Of a DNA stretch of 55,668 nucleotides, positions 33,852 to 42,193 are shown in pieces. The position numbers and the translations under genes were made by a program. The stretch covers positions 1 to 55,668 of the forward strand of contig JAFQQY010000026.1 of assembly GCA_017410365.1 (NCBI GenBank). The letters are read 5' to 3'. Below the pieces are notes generated by a model, which ran no database searches, was not told the DNA's origin, and was given only the letters and a program-made list of their open reading frames with translations. The DNA is from Prevotella sp. (GTDB taxonomy: Bacteria > Bacteroidota > Bacteroidia > Bacteroidales > Bacteroidaceae). Numbering within the stretch: position 1 is the first letter of the stretch; each line of letters starts with the position of its first letter.

Positions 33852-35189
33852 ATGGAGCATAGAGTATTTAAAAGGAAAATTTATGAAAGAATTCGTCAGT
33901 GGAAGCAGGAATCTAATGGCGAAAGTGCTTTGATGATACAAGGTGCCAGGCGTATCGGTAAATCTACTATTGTAGAAGAATTTGCGAGGAACGAGTACTC
34001 GTCATATTTGATTATTGATTTCAATAAGGCATCTTCTGTCGTAAAGTCTCTTTTTGATGACCTGATGGATTTGGATTTTATCTTTCTCCAATTGCAAACT
34101 ATATATAATGTTGTTTTAGAAGAACGTAAATCTGTTATCATTTTTGATGAAGTGCAAAAGTGCCCAAATGCAAGACAGGCAATCAAGTATCTTGTACAAG
34201 ATGGTCGGTATGACTATATCGAAACAGGGTCGCTCATTAGCATAAAACAAAATACAAAGGGTATAACTATACCGAGCGAAGAAGAACAGATTGAAATGTA
34301 TCCAATGGATTTTGAAGAATTTCGTTGGGCATTAGGAGATGCGGCATCAATCCCGATGATTAGGACATTCTACGAAAAACGAATGGCTTTGGGAGCGGCG
34401 CACCGTACAAAACAAAGAGACTTACGACTTTATATGCTGGTCGGTGGTATGCCTCAAGCAGTAAACGAATATGTTAAAACCAATAATCTTGCAAAAGTAG
34501 ATGCCGTAAAGCGGAGAATCATCAAATTATATTCCGATGATTTCTTGAAGATTGACCCTACAGGTAAACTTAGCAAATTGTTTATGTCAATCCCTTCTCA
34601 ATTAAGTAAGAAGTCAACACGTTTCTATACCAACGCTGTAGTAGGGGAGTTGGAAGTAAATACAGAGGCAGAGATGCTCATCAACCTCGAAGACAGCAAG
34701 GCAGTACTTGTATCATATCATTCTGACGACCCCAATGTCGGCTTGTCATTAACGCAAGATATATCAAAGTATAAACTTTTTGTTGCAGATACTGGTTTGT
34801 TTGTAACAATGGCATTTTGGGATAAGGATTTTACGGAAAATGTTATCTATCAAAAGTTGTTGGCAGACAAGTTGGAAGCCAATCTCGGATACATATATGA
34901 GAATCTTGTAGCTCAAATGCTCACTGCTGCAGGTAATAAATTGTTTTACTATACATTTGAGAAAGATGAGAAGCATTCTTATGAGATAGACTTTTTATTG
35001 TCACGAGGTAATAAGATTTGTCCGATTGAGGTTAAGTCATCTGGCTATAAGACCCATGCTTCTCTTGACGCATTTAGATTGAAATATTCGGCACGAATCA
35101 AGAATAGTTATTTGCTCTACATTAAAGATCTTCAGAAAGGCGACAATGAGTTGATGTACTTACCTTTTTACATGACTGGAATGATTTAA
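33852..35189 (+). CDS. AAA_14/DUF4143 ATPase (fourth)
   Basis: A 445-residue member of the family. Walker A GARRIGKST is at residues 31-39, Walker B is VIIFDEVQ, and IETGSLISI occupies the sensor position. The C-terminal DUF4143 part ends with the PD-(D/E)XK-like YEIDFLL...CPIEVKSS. The ATG at 33852 is chosen: a frame from 33666 would translate the 33 bp array into an NLREIGDLGVL repeat, but that DNA holds the promoter. This copy is 20 kb from the other three and beside a sus pair, so the family is dispersed, not one operon. Confidence 0.88.
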   Translation: MEHRVFKRKIYERIRQWKQESNGESALMIQGARRIGKSTIVEEFARNEYSSYLIIDFNKASSVVKSLFDDLMDLDFIFLQLQTIYNVVLEERKSVIIFDEVQKCPNARQAIKYLVQDGRYDYIETGSLISIKQNTKGITIPSEEEQIEMYPMDFEEFRWALGDAASIPMIRTFYEKRMALGAAHRTKQRDLRLYMLVGGMPQAVNEYVKTNNLAKVDAVKRRIIKLYSDDFLKIDPTGKLSKLFMSIPSQLSKKSTRFYTNAVVGELEVNTEAEMLINLEDSKAVLVSYHSDDPNVGLSLTQDISKYKLFVADTGLFVTMAFWDKDFTENVIYQKLLADKLEANLGYIYENLVAQMLTAAGNKLFYYTFEKDEKHSYEIDFLLSRGNKICPIEVKSSGYKTHASLDAFRLKYSARIKNSYLLYIKDLQKGDNELMYLPFYMTGMI

Positions 35190-35238
35190 TTTAGGTATGA
35201 TTCAGAACCCTATCACTTTTGTATGCTAACTGCACCAG

Positions 35239-35273
35239 TTACGACTCAAAAGTGGCGCAGTTTTGAGTCGTAA
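35239..35273. terminator. Bidirectional terminator between convergent genes
   Basis: Perfect 13 bp arms TTACGACTCAAAA / TTTTGAGTCGTAA around a 9 nt loop, between the ATPase stop (35189) and the barrel-protein stop (35282). Confidence 0.75.
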
Positions 35274-35281
35274 GTGGCATA

Positions 35282-37867
35282 TTACAACCTCACCTGAATA
35301 CTTGCCATAATACTTCGTCCTCGAAGACGGTACATATATTCTGTTTCGCTAAGTAGTCCGTAATTTGCGTATAGGTACTCCCGTCGGTTGAGAAGGTTTG
35401 CTGCCGTAAGGCTGATATCCGCCTTCTTTGAAACATTCCAGCGAAAAGAGGTATCAAGAAGTATAAGACTCTCAGAGCTTCCCGAAGAAAACTTTGTGTA
35501 ATAGTGTTCCCCGCCAATGGCTATTTGCCACTCCTTTGCTGGGACAAATGTCAGTGTCAAGAATTGCTTTAAGGCATCATAGTTACTTATCTCGGTAGAT
35601 TCAATGTCCATCATATTGCGAGTATAGACAAGACGGTAGTCCGTAGAGAGCCAGCTAGTAAGATAACCTTTGAAGTTGGGCTGTACTGAAAATACGCTCA
35701 CCGCATATGGCGATACTACATCCTGCCTCATAGTGGAAGTCTCCACTTGTGCAAAAGTGGCATCCAATCCTATTGTCACTCTTCCCGACATCAAGCCTTT
35801 ACTTGTACTTCCATTTACAGAGAGGTTCTTGCCATCATATTTCATAGGACTAAATGAACCTAGAATGTAGTCATCTATGAATAGTTGGTTCAACATATAG
35901 GGACATGTATTCCATTCGTACATTCCTGTTACATTGAAGAACAGTGATGTGATAGGATTCCTATACTTGAAATTCATTATAACAGAACGTGTGTTTTCAT
36001 ACTCTTTAATAGGTTCAGACAGATGTAAGTTCCTAAAATCCGTCATTATCACTCCTGGAATAAACATTTTGGCTTGCGGTGGCATAAGTGAATAGCGCAA
36101 TTGTGCCGATAACTCCATTTTAGCATTTATCTGATGGCGCACATACAATGAAGGGTTCACAGCCACATAATTATTGGTAGAATTATCATCTGTTTTCATA
36201 TCTCTGATATGATGAAGATTGTAGGTTGTCGGAACAGACAATGTTACTCTCCATTTGTATGACTCGTATGATACTTCAGGAGCGAGGTAGGTATTCAATA
36301 AGGAGAAACTCATATCGTTATGCATCACATATGGCAACTCCAATCCGGTGAGACTACTCGCCATGTCGTGGTAAATGAAATCTACTCCACCACGGGCATA
36401 TACTCTCCAACGCCCGAATATCCAACCATACCGGGCCTCAGTTATAGAGCGAAAGTCTCCACTAGTAATATCCTGTACAGCGTTTTCGGGTCCAGAAACA
36501 AATAGAGAGTGAGGCTTGTAAGAATATCTGTTTCGAGAAGATACGGTAAGAAGATTGTCATCGATACGCTTTATAAGTTGCAAGTCATTTGTTGCACTGA
36601 AAGATGGTGTCTCTGCCTTTTGAGAAAGCGACATAGTACCACTGACATTTGATCTTGCGCTATTCCAATCAGCATCGATGTATAGATTATCTTTGAGAAA
36701 TATTGTAGGACGGTTTACCTGCAATGCCCATTGCCCGTTTAGCCGATGCGCTTGTGTACGCATTGAATTACGCTCTTTGAACGAAGGTATCTCATCGTTG
36801 AAATAGTCAGTCTCATACCCTGTCAAATAATCCAGTCTATCCCCTTCGTATGTGAGATTGAATTTCATATCCTTACTCTCTCCGATATGCCAAGAGTTAG
36901 AGGTATTGGCAATAAATGAGAAATTATCTCTAGTACGACTTTCGTCAATCGGAGAACTTGATATGCCGATATTGATATAATCATCCCAAAGCTTATCTAC
37001 ATAGCCATTACCAAAGATATCATTGTAAATATGTTGTGTGCTTTGAGAAGCAGGATTCCATCCTGTATTATTTATACGAATGCTCTCCATAATCTGCCAC
37101 TTGCCGTCTATACGCATTGCAAATGCAGATGCATCGTACAGCAATGGAGATAGACCGACTCCACCATTGAGAATAGCAATCCAGCGACGTCGGGCCTCTT
37201 CTTTAAGTTTAATATTCAGTCCTGCCTGCTGTGAGTACTCAAGTCCTTTTAGCACCTGCATAGGTTGATGGTTCTCCAGTACCTCAACACTTGCCACATC
37301 TGCAGGATTGATATTCTCCGTAGCTATACCATAACGACCATCCATAAAGTCCGAACCGTCAATATAGAACTTGTTGATAGGCTCTCCATTATACTTTATC
37401 TGCCCGTTGTCCTCAACCTTTATACCTGGTAAGCGTTTGAGAACATCCGCAATCTTCTTGTCCTCCGCAGTAGCATATTTGCTCATATAGTATGATAGCG
37501 TGTCGCTACGCTGTTCAATATCTGGAGCCTTGATGATGACATCACGCAATTGGGTAGGTTGAGAAACCATATAGATAGTATTAGTCGACCGAAATTCAGA
37601 AATACTTACTTCTTGAGATTTATATCCCATACACTGAAATCGCATAAGTTCTGCCACAGATATATTATACCTGATACAATATTCTCCTTTGTCGTTGGTT
37701 ATAGTGTACTGATACGAATTATCTGATGAGTCTTTGACTAGTACGATTGCTCCCGCTATCGGAGAGTTATCATCTTTGTCAAATACTTTACCACAGATTT
37801 CTTTGGTCTGACCATATGTTAAAGACAGACCAAGAAGCATTGCAATTATTGTGGTTATAAGTCTCAT
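35282..37867 (-). CDS. TonB-receptor-like outer membrane beta-barrel protein
   Basis: An 861-residue outer membrane protein. The signal peptide MRLITTIIAMLLGLSLTYGQ leads into a carboxypeptidase-regulatory-like domain (ICGKVFDKDDNSPIAGAIVL), a plug-like part (KIADVLKRLPGIKVEDNG, FYIDGSDFMDGRYG) and a barrel of the OMP_b-brl_3 type. The plug is of the short kind used by Bacteroidota 'outer membrane beta-barrel' receptors, not the SusC kind. The ATG at 37867 is preferred over one at 37894 because it gives a clean signal peptide and lies 11 nt behind the GLPGLI stop. Pairing with a GLPGLI gene is a common arrangement; the cargo is unknown. Confidence 0.88.
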   Translation of the reverse strand: MRLITTIIAMLLGLSLTYGQTKEICGKVFDKDDNSPIAGAIVLVKDSSDNSYQYTITNDKGEYCIRYNISVAELMRFQCMGYKSQEVSISEFRSTNTIYMVSQPTQLRDVIIKAPDIEQRSDTLSYYMSKYATAEDKKIADVLKRLPGIKVEDNGQIKYNGEPINKFYIDGSDFMDGRYGIATENINPADVASVEVLENHQPMQVLKGLEYSQQAGLNIKLKEEARRRWIAILNGGVGLSPLLYDASAFAMRIDGKWQIMESIRINNTGWNPASQSTQHIYNDIFGNGYVDKLWDDYINIGISSSPIDESRTRDNFSFIANTSNSWHIGESKDMKFNLTYEGDRLDYLTGYETDYFNDEIPSFKERNSMRTQAHRLNGQWALQVNRPTIFLKDNLYIDADWNSARSNVSGTMSLSQKAETPSFSATNDLQLIKRIDDNLLTVSSRNRYSYKPHSLFVSGPENAVQDITSGDFRSITEARYGWIFGRWRVYARGGVDFIYHDMASSLTGLELPYVMHNDMSFSLLNTYLAPEVSYESYKWRVTLSVPTTYNLHHIRDMKTDDNSTNNYVAVNPSLYVRHQINAKMELSAQLRYSLMPPQAKMFIPGVIMTDFRNLHLSEPIKEYENTRSVIMNFKYRNPITSLFFNVTGMYEWNTCPYMLNQLFIDDYILGSFSPMKYDGKNLSVNGSTSKGLMSGRVTIGLDATFAQVETSTMRQDVVSPYAVSVFSVQPNFKGYLTSWLSTDYRLVYTRNMMDIESTEISNYDALKQFLTLTFVPAKEWQIAIGGEHYYTKFSSGSSESLILLDTSFRWNVSKKADISLTAANLLNRREYLYANYGLLSETEYMYRLRGRSIMASIQVRL

Positions 37868-37878
37868 TGTATATACGT

Positions 37879-38763
37879 TTAATAGTTTTTCCAATCCCTC
37901 TCAATGTAATCGTAGGTAAGTTCGCGAGGCTTGCTTAGGTCATCACGTTTTTCTCCATTGCTTGTAACATTTACTTTTATACCGCTTACAGTCTCCAAGT
38001 AACCTAAAGGATTGGTGTCGTAACGATATTTTGTCTGATAGAATTTAACACGAGAGGTCTTATTATACGACACCTCGGGCATAGTTATGGTACGATCTGC
38101 TTTTGAGTTGATACCTACACAAGTGAATGAATAGTGGTTATCAGCATCACGCACCTCCATAATAAAGCCAGGCAACCCTCCGAATTTCCAAGGACCGTCA
38201 GCAACAGGTATCTCATCGGTGTAGTATGCTGAATACTCCCTGCCACGGAAACTGCATTTTGCACTTTTGCATTTATATCCGAGAATCTCTTTGGTATCAT
38301 CAGTCAAAGTCCATTGCAGTTCCGGAATAAGTTCCTCAACAAGGAACCAATCTGTGGCAATCTTGTCAGTCGTGGTAAACTTGCCTGTCGGATAATTCTT
38401 ATATACTGACCAAGATGTGCCACCGATGTAACGCTCAGGATTGGCTTGTACCTGATCTGCTGTTGACACTCTAATTAATGAATCAATCTGCATAGTGCGG
38501 TAACTTGAAAATTTTGATATGCCATAACCGACTTGGAGTATCATACGGTCGGTGGATTCAGAAGTTATGTCTGTAGTATCACGCAAGAAGCGATAGTCAT
38601 ACATAAATTCCATAACTCCTTTGGCTATCTCCTTATGCTCTGTGGCAGAAACTGAATTAGCAGACATTCCGCCACCTTCTACTCTGATAACCTGAACATT
38701 TTGTGCGTAGCCCGCAATTATTGTAGCGAGGCTGAGCATCATTGTAATCGTAATCTTTTTCAT
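37879..38763 (-). CDS. GLPGLI family protein
   Basis: A 294-residue secreted protein of the Bacteroidota GLPGLI family, named for its central motif, here GPWKFGGLPGFIMEVRDAD (about residues 195-213). The signal peptide is residues 1-20 (ending GYAQ). Four Cys-containing spots (YKCKSAKCSF, SFTCVG) may form disulfides. The family is usually encoded beside an outer membrane barrel protein and thought to act in the periplasm; the function is unproven. It is first in a two-gene operon, with a -7 box TAATTTTG at 38794-38801 on the minus strand, and faces the histidine kinase gene. Confidence 0.88.
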   Translation of the reverse strand: MKKITITMMLSLATIIAGYAQNVQVIRVEGGGMSANSVSATEHKEIAKGVMEFMYDYRFLRDTTDITSESTDRMILQVGYGISKFSSYRTMQIDSLIRVSTADQVQANPERYIGGTSWSVYKNYPTGKFTTTDKIATDWFLVEELIPELQWTLTDDTKEILGYKCKSAKCSFRGREYSAYYTDEIPVADGPWKFGGLPGFIMEVRDADNHYSFTCVGINSKADRTITMPEVSYNKTSRVKFYQTKYRYDTNPLGYLETVSGIKVNVTSNGEKRDDLSKPRELTYDYIERDWKNY

Positions 38764-38793
38764 ACTTCAACTGTTTTTATAAGTTTCAGAAAG

Positions 38794-38801
38794 CAAAATT
38801 A
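38794..38801 (-). promoter_or_regulatory. -7 box of the GLPGLI operon
   Basis: TAATTTTG on the minus strand, 30 nt before the start. The 118 bp to the opposing -7 box (38919) is the likely binding region of the divergently encoded response regulator; direct AATTATTACT repeats lie in it at about 38848-38870. Confidence 0.55.
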
Positions 38802-38918
38802 CGGGCTTGACATCATTCAGGGAAAAATAATCATTACTCTATCATTGGGAATTATTACTAAATTATTACTGAGTATGTTATTTAACCTTTGGATAGACTA
38901 CAAACAAGATAATTGTGG

Positions 38919-38926
38919 TAATTTTG
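38919..38926 (+). promoter_or_regulatory. -7 box of the histidine kinase gene (leaderless)
   Basis: TAATTTTG ends 4 nt before the ATG at 38931, which puts the transcript start at or next to the start codon. The nearest TTTG (38889-38892) is 26 nt away, outside the usual spacing. Confidence 0.5.
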
Positions 38927-38930
38927 CAGC

Positions 38931-40388
38931 ATGGAAAAGAGAATTAAGATACTTCATTGGTTGACTATTGTGGTTATCATTGCTTTCTGTATGATGCAAT
39001 GCTATTGGCTATATAACCGTTATATATATACATTACAGAGTTACGAAGATGAGTTGTATAGCAGTGTTATTGATGTGATGCTGGAAGAACACAATATGCG
39101 AAAAGCCATAAAGCGTCCCGATATCAGTATTCTTACGAATACAAAGATTTCTGCCTCTTCTTTATCTGATTCAGCTGGAATACAGAGTACTATTTTTGAT
39201 ATATATGTCGTGGACCTCAAAAAGATAGATATTTCCAATGTTATCAATGCCGACATAAAGGAGATTATCAGGCTTTATGAGACCTCGAAGCCCGATGGTA
39301 TCACTCACTATAATTTTGAAATTACCGATAAGCCGACTGATCCTAACGAATATGATGCATTGGAGCGCTTTACAGTTGATGTACGCAATCCCTTCAAACT
39401 GTCAAGTATCGATTCTCTATTAAGAATACGAGGTTTGACATTGGATAATATATCCATTCAGAAAGCAGACACAATGGTTTGGATTCCAATAAGAACAGAG
39501 CATACCTCCATTTTATCCCCTCAGATAACTATAACATATCCATACGACATTTTTGAAGGCGAGGCGGTATCGGCAACACTGACAGTCGGGATGTCTCCTG
39601 TCATAGCAAAGATGATGGACCTATTGATAATGTCCCTTGTGCTCTCCTTCCTACTCATAACTTGTCTTGTAGCACAGATTGCCATCATACGCAAGCAACG
39701 CAAATTGGAAGAGTTGCGCCAAGATTTCATACATACGATGATTCACGAGCTGAAACGGCCTATATCCACATTGAAGATGTGTGTTTCATTTATGCGTAAC
39801 GAGAAACTGATGCAGGATAAGGAAAGTAAGGATGCAATAATTGCCGAATCAAGCAATGAATTGGATAATCTGTCATCCTATTTCTCTAAATTGCGGGATC
39901 TTACATTCAATGATGCAACGGAGATACCATTAACATTATCGGCTTTTAATCTGCGTGATACGATTAAGGAGTGTGTAGGTAAATTATCCATACCAATAGG
40001 GAAAAAGGCAGAGATAAATATTCTATCGAAAGAGGATATTGTTCTCACGGCCGACAAGATGCATATTGGCAATATCATCAGCAATCTATTGGAGAACTCT
40101 ATAAAGTATTCCGGCGAAAGCGTCATGATTGATATTGATTATCAGGAGAACAGCAACGATTCGGTATGCATAACCGTTAAGGACAACGGCTTCGGCATTG
40201 CAAAGAGCGATGTCAGCTATATATACGACAAGTTCTTCCGCAGCCGCTCTGCATCAGATAGGGATATACCGGGCATGGGATTGGGTCTGGCATATGTAAA
40301 ACAACTGGTGCAGGCTCATAGAGGCTGTATCGTGATTGAGAGCGAAGAGGGAGTCGGAACACTATTCACCATAAACCTACCACAATAA
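38931..40388 (+). CDS. Sensor histidine kinase
   Basis: A 485-residue membrane sensor kinase. One membrane span near residues 9-28 and a second near 220-242 enclose a periplasmic sensor part of about 190 residues with no recognised domain. The phosphoacceptor is His272 in IHELKRPIS. The ATPase domain has the N box NLLENSIKYSGE, the G1 box DNGFGIAKSD and the G2 box GMGLGLAYVKQL. No HAMP is obvious. The stop overlaps the response regulator start (TAATG). Divergence from the GLPGLI/barrel operon suggests the pair senses envelope conditions or the barrel's ligand and controls that operon. Confidence 0.94.
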   Translation: MEKRIKILHWLTIVVIIAFCMMQCYWLYNRYIYTLQSYEDELYSSVIDVMLEEHNMRKAIKRPDISILTNTKISASSLSDSAGIQSTIFDIYVVDLKKIDISNVINADIKEIIRLYETSKPDGITHYNFEITDKPTDPNEYDALERFTVDVRNPFKLSSIDSLLRIRGLTLDNISIQKADTMVWIPIRTEHTSILSPQITITYPYDIFEGEAVSATLTVGMSPVIAKMMDLLIMSLVLSFLLITCLVAQIAIIRKQRKLEELRQDFIHTMIHELKRPISTLKMCVSFMRNEKLMQDKESKDAIIAESSNELDNLSSYFSKLRDLTFNDATEIPLTLSAFNLRDTIKECVGKLSIPIGKKAEINILSKEDIVLTADKMHIGNIISNLLENSIKYSGESVMIDIDYQENSNDSVCITVKDNGFGIAKSDVSYIYDKFFRSRSASDRDIPGMGLGLAYVKQLVQAHRGCIVIESEEGVGTLFTINLPQ

Positions 40389-41068
40389 TGAGCAATACAA
40401 TTAACATTTTGTTGGTTGATGATGACCTCAAGAACTCGATGTTATTGAAGCGTTTCCTTGAGGTGGAAGGATTTTGCGTGACATACGCAAACAACGGAGC
40501 CATCGGTTGGGAACTATACCACACCTCGAAGCCAGATCTGATACTGCTCGACATCAATATGCCAGAGATGAATGGCTTTGAGTTGGCACAAAAGATACGC
40601 GATGTGAACCAAAAGGTTCTGATATTCTTCCTTACAGACCGCACGGAAAAAGATGACAGGCTCAAAGGCTTCAGCCTGAAGGGTAATGACTACATCCCTA
40701 AGCCGTTTTATCCCGAGGAATTGATAGCAAAGATAAAGGAGCGTTTTGAGAACAGAAGTATCGAAATGCAGCGAGAATTTATCATTGGAAATACGCTCTT
40801 TGACAGTAACCTATCCACTGTAACATACAACGGAGTGTCACACACGCTCACTGCAAGGCAAACAGACATACTGTTGCTCCTTTCTCAGAATATAGGCACA
40901 ATGATTGAGCGTGAGCATATCCTTAAAACCGTCTGGGGCGATGACAGCAATGCCAACTCACTTGCTTTGAATGTGCAGATTACCTATTTGCGTAGGATAC
41001 TTGAAGATGATAAAAGCATCTCTATCGTATCCTTAAAGAAGAAAGGATATATATTGCAGATTAAGTAA
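40388..41068 (+). CDS. OmpR-family response regulator
   Basis: A 226-residue response regulator. In the receiver domain the phosphoacceptor is Asp55 in LLDINMPEMNGFE, the acidic pair is in LVDDDLKNS, and the Lys is in YIPKPFYPEEL. The C-terminal winged-helix DNA-binding domain (about 130-226) has LTARQTDILLLLSQN and NVQITYLRRILEDD, typical of the OmpR/PhoB group. It is coupled to the kinase by a one-base stop/start overlap. A large nested palindrome follows the gene. Confidence 0.95.
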   Translation: MSNTINILLVDDDLKNSMLLKRFLEVEGFCVTYANNGAIGWELYHTSKPDLILLDINMPEMNGFELAQKIRDVNQKVLIFFLTDRTEKDDRLKGFSLKGNDYIPKPFYPEELIAKIKERFENRSIEMQREFIIGNTLFDSNLSTVTYNGVSHTLTARQTDILLLLSQNIGTMIEREHILKTVWGDDSNANSLALNVQITYLRRILEDDKSISIVSLKKKGYILQIK

Positions 41069-41080
41069 AACTTACAATTT

Positions 41081-41143
41081 GGTATACTGCCTATATACCA
41101 TCGGTATAAACGGCGTATACCAAAAGTATATAGGCAGTATACC
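41081..41143 (+). terminator. Nested palindrome behind the response regulator
   Basis: Outer arms GGTATACTGCCTATATAC (41081-41098) and its exact complement (41126-41143), 18 bp. Within the loop, a second pair GGTATA (41103-41108) / TATACC (41116-41121). The right arm is followed by GTTTTTG, so it can end the kinase/regulator transcript. The size and the repeated GGTATA words are unusual for a simple terminator. Confidence 0.65.
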
Positions 41144-41201
41144 GTTTTTGAATGGTGTGTTAGGAATATCCGATAAATTCTTGTAATATTTCCAAAGGAT
41201 A

Positions 41202-41411
41202 CTATTTCTCTTTGTATTCCAACATCAATTCATCAGCTAGGTATTCATCGCTGCGGCAATGCATGTCGGCAATGCCTTCACTTATAAGCTTATATGTATC
41301 AGAATCGTAGAAGAATGCCAAAGAGTCTTCAAGTGACAGGCCTGATTCCTTGGCAAAAATTGCAACGATTCGGGCGTACTTCATCTGTAATATAGTTTTG
41401 TTTGCTTCCAT
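41202..41411 (-). CDS. DUF3791 family small protein (distal copy)
   Basis: A 69-residue protein of the DUF3791 type, small helical proteins usually encoded beside DUF3990. It has ARIVAIFAKESGLSLEDSLAFFYDSDTYKLI, then ISEGIADMHCRSDEYLADEL. It starts 4 nt behind the DUF3990 stop and ends the operon. It resembles the proximal DUF3791 protein in length and layout but not closely in sequence, so the two may have different partners or roles. The function is unestablished. Confidence 0.8.
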   Translation of the reverse strand: MEANKTILQMKYARIVAIFAKESGLSLEDSLAFFYDSDTYKLISEGIADMHCRSDEYLADELMLEYKEK

Positions 41412-41415
41412 GCTG

Positions 41416-41889
41416 TTATATACGTGTGGCTTTAATGAAATGAAGATGGCGCTCGAGCATGTGTCCGTTTAGAATGCATAGTTGATTGTTTGGCTTTTCG
41501 AACTTCAGCCGTCCGAGTGCTTCGCTTTTGGTAATAACTCCAGCAAAATAAAGGTCAACAGTATTGAACACATGATCATCTGCTATACCACCACTTACGG
41601 CATCGTAACTATACTTTACCTGCAGCCCTTTACGACATGCCGCCACATATTCAAGCCATTCTTCATTATAGCTAGAAAAAGATTTTATAGTGAATTCAGG
41701 TGTTTCTTCGTCTAATTCATATTCATTGACAAATGCAATCTTGCCTCTGCGAGTAAACCGTTCTGCATAGCGCACTGCCTGTTCGCGGATACTTGTTAGG
41801 TAGAAACCAGGACCAAAATCCAATTTGCTGCGTGAATGCAGAACATCAGGTTTTTCAATGACAACAGTTGATGCGTGATACAATCTCAT
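41416..41889 (-). CDS. DUF3990 family protein, ADP-ribosyltransferase-like
   Basis: A 157-residue DUF3990 protein. The family is placed in the ADP-ribosyltransferase superfamily by fold comparison. The visible core is LYHAST near the N-terminus (His of the first strand), DFGPGFYLTSIREQAVRYAERF (Gly-x-Tyr strand followed by a helix, about residues 24-46) and a late EALGRLKFEKPNNQLC (candidate Glu). If active it would modify a cell target using NAD. It starts inside the stop of the upstream DUF3791 gene (4 nt overlap), so the genes are translationally coupled. A toxin flanked by two small regulators is the attractive reading, unproven. Confidence 0.8.
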   Translation of the reverse strand: MRLYHASTVVIEKPDVLHSRSKLDFGPGFYLTSIREQAVRYAERFTRRGKIAFVNEYELDEETPEFTIKSFSSYNEEWLEYVAACRKGLQVKYSYDAVSGGIADDHVFNTVDLYFAGVITKSEALGRLKFEKPNNQLCILNGHMLERHLHFIKATRI

Positions 41890-42101
41890 GCCAATGCTCC
41901 TTTTTCACGTAAAACTTCCGTTAGCTCTTCTACAAGATATTCCTTGCTGAATGTGTGCAACGTGTCATAACATGGTATGATATATCCGTTTAGCACTCCA
42001 GAAGAACGCAATGCATTATATACTTGCGATGCACTTTTGCCGAGGCTCTCTTCTAGACTTCCTACGCAAAAGGTAATGAATTCTAAATGGTCTGTTTTCA
42101 T
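41886..42101 (-). CDS. DUF3791 family small protein (proximal copy)
   Basis: A 71-residue DUF3791 protein (FITFCVGSLEESLGKSASQVYNALRSSG), first gene of the three-gene operon. Its length, its charge and the 4 nt overlap with DUF3990 fit an antitoxin-like partner. A promoter lies upstream on the minus strand: TTTG at 42151-42154, 20 nt, TACCTTAG at 42123-42130 (one mismatch in the -7 box). Confidence 0.8.
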   Translation of the reverse strand: MKTDHLEFITFCVGSLEESLGKSASQVYNALRSSGVLNGYIIPCYDTLHTFSKEYLVEELTEVLREKGALA

Positions 42102-42122
42102 GTTGTGACTTATTATTGCTTG

Positions 42123-42154
42123 CTAAGGTAATATATTTTTTTGAATTTTGCAAA
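42123..42154 (-). promoter_or_regulatory. Promoter of the DUF3791-DUF3990-DUF3791 operon
   Basis: TTTG (42151-42154), 20 nt spacer, TACCTTAG (42123-42130) on the minus strand; the ATG follows 21 nt later. The -7 box has A instead of T at one position, which suggests a weak or activator-dependent promoter. Confidence 0.6.
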
Positions 42155-42193
42155 TAATGAGGGAAAAAGTGCTGATAATGTGATAGTTCTTTT

